This document shows positions 1 to 5,522 of a stretch of 5,522 bases of DNA, in pieces. Position numbers and translations under genes: made by a program. The notes below the pieces were generated by a model that worked only from the letters and a program-made list of their open reading frames with translations, did no database searches and was not told the DNA's origin. Source of the DNA: a bacterium (GTDB lineage: Bacteria; SZUA-79; Acidulodesulfobacterales; Acidulodesulfobacteraceae). The stretch is taken from NCBI GenBank assembly GCA_021781285.1, contig JAJXXD010000146.1:1-5522 (forward strand), given 5' to 3'. Each line of letters begins with the position of its first letter. The first letter of the stretch is position 1.

Positions 1-1
1 T

Positions 2-1255
2 AACAGCTATCTTATAATTTACGTATTTTCGGCATTTTTAATAGGCATTGCGCTTATATTAATTATAAACATTTTAAAGGACTCCATCTATCAGATAAAA
101 AATTTAATATACAAAAGAAAGCAATATATAAAAACGGAATTGGACAACTCTGTTAATAAAGCGTTCGATGCGTACATTAAAGGGCAGTACGATAAAGGAA
201 TCGACCTGATTAAGAAATATCTGGTAAACTACCCTAATAATCTTAGCGCTTATCTTCTCCTTGCAAAGATATATAAACATAAAGGAAAAGTTAAAGAATC
301 GGAAAATGCTCTCAATAAAGCCTTAGAAATAGAAAAAGAGAATATAACGGCGCTCAACGAAGCCGGAAATCTTTACAAACTTAATAAAGATTACGATAAG
401 GCCGTTTTTTATCTGAATAAGGCGCTGGAATATTCTCCTGACAATCTTTATGCCATAACTCAGCTGAAAAATATATTTATTCAAAAAGAAGAGTGGAAGA
501 ATGCTTACAAAATGTCGAAGCTGTTTCTTTCGCAGTCAAAAGACAAAGAGATTAACAAAAAAGAAGAACAGGTTATGCTTGGGCTTAAGTATGAATTCGG
601 AAAATATCTTCTGGAATCGGAAAACGATACCGAGAGGTCGGCAAAACGCTTTAATCAGGTGCTAAGCCAGCAGAAAAATTTCGTACCCGCTTATATATCG
701 CTTGGAGATGTATTTATAAAAAAAGGAAAAATTAACGAAGCCTTTGAATTATGGGAGAAAGCATTCCTTAAGACCGGCAATCTTGCTCTAATTATAAAAA
801 TTGAAGATGTCTCTATAAAAACAAACCACCCCGAAAATATAATCAGATTTTATCAAGAGCTTATATACGATAATCCCGAAAGATGGGAATACAGGCTTTT
901 TCTGGGGAAATTATATATAAGATTAGAAATGATAGACGAAGCTATTTCGAATTTATCTTTAATCCCCCAGTCGATATTTAAAGATGACTCTCTAAATATG
1001 CTGCTTGCGGAATGTTATTTTAAAAGAGGAAAATACAACGACGCATCCGTAAATTTCAGAAAAGCCCTTAAAAGCAAATATCCCGTTAAACTGCCTTTCG
1101 TGTGCTCGAACTGCGGGTTTGTTTCTTATAGTTATTCTTCAATATGCCCGTCATGCAATCTATGGAACACTTTTAATATAAAAACATCCGGAACTCTCTA
1201 TGAAACCGGCGCTAAGGACGAAATCAAAAATATATCGCCTTTAATCTCCGAATAA
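2..1255 (+). CDS. lapB: LapB-like membrane-anchored TPR protein with rubredoxin-type zinc ribbon (5' partial)
   Basis: Known LapB (YciM) proteins sit in the inner membrane facing the cytoplasm and, with the FtsH protease, control LpxC turnover and so LPS synthesis. The frame is open from base 2, giving 417 visible residues with the N-terminus missing. Visible residues 3-25 are one hydrophobic helix, followed by a basic amphipathic linker to about residue 46. About nine TPR-like helix pairs follow (roughly 51-358), for example around AYLLLAKIYKHKGK. The C-terminus holds two CxxC knuckles, Cys368/Cys371 and Cys382/Cys385, in the context CSNCGF...CPSCNLW, very close to the rubredoxin-like end of E. 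coli LapB. A TTG at 140 could be taken as the start, but it has no ribosome binding site and would discard the membrane helix. No ATG, GTG or TTG occurs in frame upstream of it, so the true start is left of the window. The helix could be LapB's own anchor or the last helix of a fused LapA domain. gpmI follows 7 bases later. Confidence 0.85.
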   Translation, partial: NSYLIIYVFSAFLIGIALILIINILKDSIYQIKNLIYKRKQYIKTELDNSVNKAFDAYIKGQYDKGIDLIKKYLVNYPNNLSAYLLLAKIYKHKGKVKESENALNKALEIEKENITALNEAGNLYKLNKDYDKAVFYLNKALEYSPDNLYAITQLKNIFIQKEEWKNAYKMSKLFLSQSKDKEINKKEEQVMLGLKYEFGKYLLESENDTERSAKRFNQVLSQQKNFVPAYISLGDVFIKKGKINEAFELWEKAFLKTGNLALIIKIEDVSIKTNHPENIIRFYQELIYDNPERWEYRLFLGKLYIRLEMIDEAISNLSLIPQSIFKDDSLNMLLAECYFKRGKYNDASVNFRKALKSKYPVKLPFVCSNCGFVSYSYSSICPSCNLWNTFNIKTSGTLYETGAKDEIKNISPLISE

Positions 1256-1262
1256 AAACGAT

Positions 1263-2807
1263 ATGAAAAAATTTAAAAGCGCCGTCTTAATTATTTTAGA
1301 CGGTTTCGGAATGTCTTCGAAAATTGAAGGAAATGCAATAATTAATGCCAAGCCGGAGTTTATAAATTCACTCTTTAAAAATTATCCTTTTACCTCTTTA
1401 AAAGCCCACGGATTAGACGTCGGTCTTCCCGAAAACACTATGGGGAATTCCGAGGTCGGCCATTCCAATATAGGCGCCGGAAGAGTGATAATGCAGGATT
1501 TGACAAAAATAGACCTGCTTATAAAAGACGACAAGCTTAAAGACAATAAAGTTTTATGTGAATTTCTAGAAAAAATTAAAGCAGGCGGTTCGGTCGTCCA
1601 CCTTATGGGATTGCTCTCGGAAAGCGGGGTGCACTCCGAACTGCCGCATTTGTTATATTTAATCGACTTTTTTTATAACAACGGAATAAAAAAAGTTTAC
1701 ATTCATCCTTTTTTAGACGGCAGGGATTCCCCGCCGCAGAGCGCTCCGGTTTTTATGGATAAATTAACCGGACATATAAAGCCTTTTGCGGGCAGAGTGT
1801 TTATTTCGACTCTTTGCGGAAGATTTTATGCAATGGACAGGGATACCCGTTGGGACAGAATTGAAACCGCTTTTAATTTACTTACGCGATTAAAAGGAGA
1901 AAAATTTGACGACCCGGTAAACGCAATTAAAAAATTTTACGGAGATAATATAACGGACGAATTTATGCCTGCGGTAGTTATAGATAACGGCGCGGAAAAT
2001 GACGGCAGGATAAAAGACGAAGACGGCGTATTATTTTTTAATTTCAGGGCGGATAGGGCAAAACAGCTGACTATGGCGCTTACCTTTAACAGTTTCGATA
2101 AATTTTCACGAAAGGATTTTAAACCGGTTAAAAATTTCATAACGATGACTAAATACGACGATTCGTTTGAAAATAAATATATTATAGAACCTCAAAATTA
2201 TTCCAATATTTTAGGCGAGGTTATATCTGACCGCGGTTTTAACCAGTTCAGAATTGCCGAGACGGAAAAATACGCCCACGTAACTTATTTTTTTAACTGC
2301 GGCAGGGAAGAGCCGTTTAAAAATGAGGACAGGCTTTTAATACCTTCGCCGAGAGAATTTAAAACATATGATTTGATACCGGAAATGAGCGCATTTAAAA
2401 TTAAAGACGCGCTCATCGAAAGAATAAAATCGGGAGCATACGAATTAATAGTCTGCAATTTTGCAAACTGCGATATGGTCGGACATACGGGAAACTACTC
2501 AGCCGCTATAAAGGCCGTTCAGGCGGTTAATTCCGTTATAAGCGAAATAATACCGGTTGCCTTAGGTCTCGACTGTGTTTGCATTATAACGGCGGACCAT
2601 GGAAATGCGGAAACTATGAAAGGCGATAACGGAGAGCCTATGACCAACCACACCTTAAATCCGACGCCGTTAATTATAGTATCAAACGATGCAAAAGAAT
2701 TTCCGCCGCTAAAACCCGGCAGGCTTGCGGACATTGCGCCTACTATCCTTAAACTGCTCGGTTTAGATATACCGGAGGAGATGACCGGACGCGTTTTATG
2801 GGAATAA
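1263..2807 (+). CDS. gpmI: 2,3-bisphosphoglycerate-independent phosphoglycerate mutase
   Basis: Interconverts 3- and 2-phosphoglycerate in glycolysis and gluconeogenesis through a phosphoserine intermediate with two bound metal ions (usually Mn2+), in the cytosol. The 514 residues match the usual family length. The alkaline-phosphatase-like catalytic residues are all visible: Asp13 in ILDGFG, nucleophile Ser63 in MGNSEVGHSNIGAGR, Asp404 and His408 in ANCDMVGHTG, Asp445 and His446 in TADHGNAE, and His463 in TNHT. The inserted phosphotransferase domain (about residues 78-300) carries His124 in SGVHS, Arg154 and Asp155 in DGRDSPP, Arg187 and Arg193 in GRFYAMDRD, and Arg262 and Arg265 in FRADR. 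Lys336 lies in ETEKYAHVTYF. The family's usual Asn-Pro before DMVGHTG is Asn-Cys here, a small change outside the metal ligands. The ATG at 1263 gives a normal family N-terminus but has only a weak ribosome binding site, so translation may be coupled to lapB 7 bases upstream. The end overlaps rluD by 10 bases. Confidence 0.97.
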   Translation: MKKFKSAVLIILDGFGMSSKIEGNAIINAKPEFINSLFKNYPFTSLKAHGLDVGLPENTMGNSEVGHSNIGAGRVIMQDLTKIDLLIKDDKLKDNKVLCEFLEKIKAGGSVVHLMGLLSESGVHSELPHLLYLIDFFYNNGIKKVYIHPFLDGRDSPPQSAPVFMDKLTGHIKPFAGRVFISTLCGRFYAMDRDTRWDRIETAFNLLTRLKGEKFDDPVNAIKKFYGDNITDEFMPAVVIDNGAENDGRIKDEDGVLFFNFRADRAKQLTMALTFNSFDKFSRKDFKPVKNFITMTKYDDSFENKYIIEPQNYSNILGEVISDRGFNQFRIAETEKYAHVTYFFNCGREEPFKNEDRLLIPSPREFKTYDLIPEMSAFKIKDALIERIKSGAYELIVCNFANCDMVGHTGNYSAAIKAVQAVNSVISEIIPVALGLDCVCIITADHGNAETMKGDNGEPMTNHTLNPTPLIIVSNDAKEFPPLKPGRLADIAPTILKLLGLDIPEEMTGRVLWE

Positions 2808-3742
2808 TTTCATTTGCTTATACCGGTAAAAATATAAGATTAGATCTTTTTTTGACGACGAAACTGCCCGAGAAAACAAGGTCGTTTATTAAAAAACATA
2901 TATTAAACGGCGCGGTCGAAATTAACGGCGCGGTCGTAAAAAAATCCGCTTATACATTAAGAGAAGGCAGTATAATAACTTTTAAAGAGCCGGAGATAAT
3001 AAAATCAGGCATACAAGCCTTTGATTACGATATCGAAATAATTTACGAAGACGATTATATCGCTGCGGTAAACAAACCGGCGGGGATTCCGGCCCACCCC
3101 GGGAAGGGAAATTATAACAATACGCTGGTAAATATTTTAATAGGAAAGATATCCAACCTTTCAGGCATAGGCGGCGTTGAAAGGCCTGGAATAGTGCACA
3201 GGTTGGACAAAGATACGTCCGGCATAATGCTGATAGCAAAAAACGATTTTTCGCATAACGCCCTTGCATATAGCTTTAAAAACCGCGAAATTAAAAAAAC
3301 TTATTTTGCCGTAACTTACGGCATTATTACACAAAAAGGCGGATGTATCGAGGGGTTTATAAAGAGAGACCCCAAGAGCAGGATTAAAATGGAAATGAAT
3401 AAAAAAGAAAACGGAAAACATTGCGTTACCCGTTTTGAAAACGTAAAATCTATAAGAGGCGCCGCAACCCTCCTTAAAGTAATGCCGGAAACGGGGAGAA
3501 CCCATCAAATCAGAGTTTCTCTTTTTGAAAACGGATATCCTATCGTAGGAGATAAGATTTACAAAAGAAAAGATATTGAAGGCAAATACAAAAGTTTAAA
3601 TTTTGTTAAAAGACAGATGCTGCACGCATATATGCTTGAATTTCCGCATCCTGAAACAAAAGAAAAAATAATTTTAAAGGCAAAAGTTCCGGATGATATG
3701 CTCTGGGCTTTTGGTTCGGATTATTCGGATGCCGTCTTATGA
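2798..3742 (+). CDS. rluD: RluA-family 23S rRNA pseudouridine synthase, RluD-like
   Basis: Isomerises uridine to pseudouridine; E. coli RluD acts on helix 69 of 23S rRNA during large-subunit maturation. The 314 residues match RluD/RluC length. An N-terminal S4 RNA-binding domain covers about residues 10-65, with RLDLFL at 14-19, RSFIKKHILNGAVEING at 28-44 and a closing REGS segment. The catalytic domain follows: EDDYIAAVNKPAGIPAHP at 84-101, then GIVHRLDKDTSGIMLIAK with catalytic Asp137 in HRLD, the KKTYFAVTYG segment near 166-175, GRTHQIR at 233-239, YPIVGDKIY at 247-255, and RQMLHAYMLEFPHP at 272-285. The ATG at 2798 lies inside the end of gpmI and lacks a well-spaced ribosome binding site, which suggests translational coupling. 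The stop overlaps the pgeF start as ATGA. The rluD-pgeF adjacency matches E. coli and favours RluD over RluC, but the exact uridine target cannot be read from sequence. Confidence 0.9.
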   Translation: MGIISFAYTGKNIRLDLFLTTKLPEKTRSFIKKHILNGAVEINGAVVKKSAYTLREGSIITFKEPEIIKSGIQAFDYDIEIIYEDDYIAAVNKPAGIPAHPGKGNYNNTLVNILIGKISNLSGIGGVERPGIVHRLDKDTSGIMLIAKNDFSHNALAYSFKNREIKKTYFAVTYGIITQKGGCIEGFIKRDPKSRIKMEMNKKENGKHCVTRFENVKSIRGAATLLKVMPETGRTHQIRVSLFENGYPIVGDKIYKRKDIEGKYKSLNFVKRQMLHAYMLEFPHPETKEKIILKAKVPDDMLWAFGSDYSDAVL

Positions 3743-4479
3743 TTTACCTTTGCGGAGGCTTAGATAAGAAAGACATTGAAAATGCCGGTATTGTTTATGG
3801 TTTTATGGATGGTTCCTTAGATTTTAATCCCGGGAATTTAACGGCAAGAAAAGAACTTTTAAAAAAAACGGTGCATTATTCGTACGAAGTTGAACAAAGC
3901 CACGGTATCAATATAGCCGTTTTAGATGAAAAATTTAAAGAAGCGGCAAAAGATAATTACAATGTTTTTGATATAAACAATGCGGACGGAGTTTTTACTA
4001 AGGAACGAGGCATAGCGCTGTGTATAAGAACGGCGGATTGCGTCCCGGTGCTTTTTGCCGATATTAATAATACCGAACGTGTTATAGGAGCGGTCCATTG
4101 CGGCTGGAAAGGCGCTTACGGCGGGATAATAAAAAATGCAAAAAATATTTTAACGGATGAATTTAAGGCAGATATTGGCGGCATCTTAATAATAATAGGA
4201 CCGTCGATCTGCAAGAAATGCTATGAAGTTAAAGAGGATTTTTTAAATTTATTTTTAGCAAAAGATACCTTAAATAAAAAATTTTTTGATAAAACCGTAA
4301 ATGAAAATAGAATTTTTTTTGATTTAAAAGGTTTTATAAGAAACGAATTGATTTCTAACGGATTCAGCGATAAAAATATTTACGATTTAAATATATGCAA
4401 TTTTGAAGATGCCGGTTTTTTTAGCTACAGGCGCGATAAAGACGGTAAAAGGCAGGTTTCTTTTATAGCGGTTTTATGA
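3739..4479 (+). CDS. pgeF: PgeF/YfiH family protein (peptidoglycan editing factor, polyphenol-oxidase/laccase fold)
   Basis: E. coli PgeF (YfiH) helps keep L-serine from replacing L-alanine in the peptidoglycan stem peptide; related proteins (LACC1/FAMIN) act on purine nucleosides and have been described as polyphenol oxidases. The 246 residues are a normal length. The family's metal or active-site triad is visible: His55 in VEQSHG (family QxHG), Cys101 in RTADCVPVLF, and His120 in GAVHCGWKGAYGGI. Other signatures are ADGVFT at 82-87, GPSICKKCYEV at 154-164, and a C-terminal FFSYRRDKDGKRQVSFIAVL block at 227-246. The N-terminal part, before the QxHG motif, is rather short and poorly conserved. 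The ATG at 3739 overlaps the rluD stop in ATGA and has no strong ribosome binding site, so it is probably translated by reinitiation after rluD. The family assignment is firm; which of the reported activities applies here is not shown by sequence. Confidence 0.92.
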   Translation: MIYLCGGLDKKDIENAGIVYGFMDGSLDFNPGNLTARKELLKKTVHYSYEVEQSHGINIAVLDEKFKEAAKDNYNVFDINNADGVFTKERGIALCIRTADCVPVLFADINNTERVIGAVHCGWKGAYGGIIKNAKNILTDEFKADIGGILIIIGPSICKKCYEVKEDFLNLFLAKDTLNKKFFDKTVNENRIFFDLKGFIRNELISNGFSDKNIYDLNICNFEDAGFFSYRRDKDGKRQVSFIAVL

Positions 4480-4483
4480 ATTA

Positions 4484-4489
4484 GAGGTG
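4484..4489 (+). promoter_or_regulatory. Ribosome binding site that decides the coaE start
   Basis: GAGGTG at 4484-4489 matches the anti-Shine-Dalgarno complement and lies 9 bases before the ATG at 4499. The GTG at 4487 could be read as a start adding MFYK, but it is part of this binding site and has none of its own at a proper distance. This is the only strong ribosome binding site in the five-gene block, fitting the 19-base gap here, where coupling to the upstream gene would be weaker. Confidence 0.75.
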
Positions 4490-4498
4490 TTTTATAAA

Positions 4499-5107
4499 AT
4501 GATTAAAATCGGATTAACCGGTTCTATAGGTTCGGGGAAAACCTCCATCCTTAATTTATTTAAAAATTACGATTTTTTAACCTTAAATCTTGACGAAGAA
4601 GCAAGTAAAATTATAAACAAAAATAGAGCTGAATATAAAAAAATTGTTGATTTTTTCGGTAAAAACATTTTAAATAATGATTATGAGATAGATCGCAAAA
4701 TTCTTGCCGGTATAATTTTTTCCGACGTCTCAAAAAAAAAGGTTTTAGAAGATATAATCTATCCGCCTTTGAGGGCAGACATAGACCGTATAATTAAAAT
4801 AAGCCGGAGACCTGCCGCGATAATCGAAGGAGCGGTTATTATAGAATCTGGATATTATCTTAACTTAGATAAAACCATCCTTGTCGCCTGCGATTTTTCG
4901 AGAAGAATTAAAAGAACGTATAAAAAATTCGATTTTGAAGATTTTATTAAAAGAAATAAAAATCAGTTAAGCGAAAAAGAAAAAATTAAAAAATCCGACT
5001 TTATCATAAACAATAATTACGGATTTAAATTCTTAATTCCTCAAATTAACTCGTTTATACACTTTTTAAATAGTTTATATAAAATTAATTTTCCCGTTCC
5101 GGAATAA
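4499..5107 (+). CDS. coaE: Dephospho-CoA kinase (divergent)
   Basis: CoaE phosphorylates the ribose 3'-hydroxyl of dephospho-CoA with ATP, the last step of coenzyme A synthesis, in the cytosol. From the ATG at 4499 the protein has 202 residues, the usual CoaE length. The P-loop lies at the very N-terminus: MIKIGLTGSIGSGKTS, with Lys14 and Thr15. A segment FFGKNILNNDYEIDRKILAGIIF-like in layout (about 52-74) matches the family's FG..I....IDR..L....F pattern. LEDIIYPPLR at 83-92 corresponds to the substrate-domain LE.I.HP motif, and RIKRTYKKFDFEDFIKRNKNQ at 136-156 to the LID and R..Q region, followed by KKSDFIINNN (ADFVI.N). Several usually conserved positions differ: the DAD motif aligns with Asn30-Leu31-Asp32, and the His of HP is Tyr88. 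The gene is more AT-rich than gpmI. Another P-loop kinase is unlikely given the collinear CoaE pattern, but activity should not be taken for granted. Confidence 0.85.
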   Translation: MIKIGLTGSIGSGKTSILNLFKNYDFLTLNLDEEASKIINKNRAEYKKIVDFFGKNILNNDYEIDRKILAGIIFSDVSKKKVLEDIIYPPLRADIDRIIKISRRPAAIIEGAVIIESGYYLNLDKTILVACDFSRRIKRTYKKFDFEDFIKRNKNQLSEKEKIKKSDFIINNNYGFKFLIPQINSFIHFLNSLYKINFPVPE

Positions 5108-5133
5108 AAATAAATAATTCAATAATATTGGAC

Positions 5134-5157
5134 GGGGACATACTCGAGTCTGTCCCC
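5134..5157. repeat. GC-rich near-perfect palindrome in the spacer after coaE
   Basis: The arms GGGGACA (5134-5140) and TGTCCCC (5151-5157) are perfect complements. The ten bases between them contain the palindrome ACTCGAGT (5142-5149), so the 24-base element is symmetrical except for one T/C mismatch at 5141/5150. In RNA it would form seven strong pairs, a mismatch, two more pairs and a TCGA loop. It stands out sharply from the AT-rich surroundings. No T run follows on either strand, so it is not a standard intrinsic terminator. Repeats beginning GGGGACA and ending TGTCCCC are, to my recollection, common as dispersed palindromes in many bacterial genomes, some near Y1 (REP-associated) transposases; a single copy here cannot show that it is a repeat family. 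Confidence 0.65.
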
Positions 5158-5166
5158 TGATAGGGG
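5154..5166 (+). promoter_or_regulatory. Alternative hairpin covering the presumed ribosome binding site of the last gene
   Basis: CCCCT (5154-5158) and AGGGG (5162-5166) can pair around a three-base GAT loop. The C-rich arm is the same one used by the 24-base palindrome just upstream, so the two structures exclude each other. AGGGG lies 8 bases before the ATG at 5175 and is the only candidate ribosome binding site there. The pairing is seen directly; a regulatory role is inference, and a five-pair stem with a three-base loop is short. Confidence 0.4.
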
Positions 5167-5174
5167 TATTGCTT

Positions 5175-5522
5175 ATGGAAGAGCATATAAAATGTGAAGA
5201 TTTGGGCTACAAATTTATAAAAGAGTTATTAGATTTTGCGTATCAAAAAAAAACGATCGAGGAGGTGATGCATTTCGTTAATATCGCGTTTGAATTTACG
5301 TTCGGAGCAACGGCGATAATGTTTATATACAGAAAGTACAACGTCGAAGAAAGCGTCGAAATATCCAGAGGCTTTTCGCACGAGTTTATTAAAAGAACTA
5401 ATGAAACTCCGCCTATGGCTTTGCTGCAAGAAATAGCTCCGTTAAAAAACGGACTATATATAGATTTTAAAAAAGAAAGCGATAAATACGATAAATACCG
5501 GAATTTATTTGAACATGAAAAT
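5175..5522 (+). CDS. Unidentified protein, probable GAF-like sensory domain at N-terminus (3' partial)
   Basis: The frame is open from the ATG at 5175 to the end of the window, 116 residues with no stop, so the gene continues to the right. I do not recognise it as a named protein. There is no signal peptide or membrane segment. The layout resembles the first half of a GAF domain: a helix with a TIEEVM segment (27-32) where GAF proteins often have LDELL, a hydrophobic strand near FGATAIMFIY (43-52), and SRGFSHEFIKR at 64-74, close to the S.G.S.E.. pattern of many GAF domains. These domains bind small ligands or chromophores and often precede GGDEF, histidine kinase or sigma-54 activator modules; which output follows here is outside the window. 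The start has AGGGG 8 bases upstream. A 67-base spacer with a palindrome separates it from coaE, so it may be a separate transcription unit. Confidence 0.7.
   Translation, partial: MEEHIKCEDLGYKFIKELLDFAYQKKTIEEVMHFVNIAFEFTFGATAIMFIYRKYNVEESVEISRGFSHEFIKRTNETPPMALLQEIAPLKNGLYIDFKKESDKYDKYRNLFEHEN

Noticed and set aside
140..142. TTG as the start of the TPR protein
   Set aside because: There is no ribosome binding site, and the frame stays open to base 2 with a plausible membrane helix and linker typical of LapB-type proteins.
1937..2140. Minus-strand open frame inside gpmI
   Set aside because: It lies fully within a firmly identified gene on the other strand, has no recognisable motif and no sign of independent function.
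2519..2734. Minus-strand open frame inside gpmI
   Set aside because: It is antisense to the conserved metal-binding C-terminal region of gpmI, and its product looks like an antisense translation with no family features.
2774..2780. GGAGGAG as the ribosome binding site of rluD
   Set aside because: It is 17 bases from ATG 2798, too far for normal use. It abuts an ATG at 2781 that is in the gpmI frame (Glu-Glu-Met), so it is probably just coding sequence.
2982..3508. Two overlapping minus-strand open frames inside rluD (2982-3269 and 3161-3508)
   Set aside because: Both are antisense to conserved RluD motifs and overlap each other; neither has a recognisable domain.
5062..5133. Sigma-70-type promoter for the last gene
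   Set aside because: There are several TATAAA-like stretches, but the region is so AT-rich that they carry little information, and no good -35 box lies at the right distance.
5134..5166. Intrinsic transcription terminator after coaE
   Set aside because: The stem is strong, but it is followed by TGATAGGGG and not by a T run, and the opposite strand has no T run either.
5229..5429. Minus-strand open frame opposite the last gene
   Set aside because: The plus-strand frame from 5175 is longer, has a start with a plausible ribosome binding site and GAF-like features; the minus frame has none.

Overview
The window is an AT-rich stretch of bacterial chromosome, with heavy use of AAA (Lys) and ATA/ATT (Ile). 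It is packed with plus-strand genes. Five housekeeping genes sit in one tight block, and a sixth, separate gene runs off the right edge. A LapB-type membrane TPR/rubredoxin protein suggests a Gram-negative, LPS-making organism. The composition and gene set would fit a low-GC deltaproteobacterium-like lineage, but no rRNA or other decisive marker is present, so this placement is tentative.

Layout: (1) 2-1255, the C-terminal part of a LapB-like protein, with one transmembrane helix, about nine TPRs and a four-cysteine zinc ribbon; its start lies left of the window. (2) 1263-2807, gpmI, cofactor-independent phosphoglycerate mutase, complete. (3) 2798-3742, an RluD-type 23S rRNA pseudouridine synthase, overlapping gpmI by 10 bases. 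(4) 3739-4479, pgeF/yfiH, a multicopper-polyphenol-oxidase-fold protein (peptidoglycan editing factor family), overlapping rluD by ATGA. (5) 4499-5107, coaE, dephospho-CoA kinase, divergent at several usually conserved positions. (6) 5108-5174, a 67-base spacer with a near-perfect GC-rich palindrome and a second hairpin that competes for the same arm. (7) 5175-5522, the start of an unidentified, probably GAF-like sensory protein, cut by the window end.

The first five genes have overlaps or gaps of at most 19 bases and are probably co-transcribed. They do not form one pathway. They serve envelope homeostasis (LapB, PgeF), glycolysis (GpmI), ribosome maturation (RluD) and coenzyme A synthesis (CoaE), which is typical of a growth-linked housekeeping operon. 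The rluD-pgeF pair is also adjacent in E. coli, which supports both names.

I see no mobile-element gene, CRISPR array, tRNA or rRNA, and no gene-free stretch above 300 bases. I found no convincing new multi-gene system. The least explained part is the right end: the palindromic spacer, whose C-rich arm can pair with the presumed ribosome binding site of the last gene, and that gene itself.
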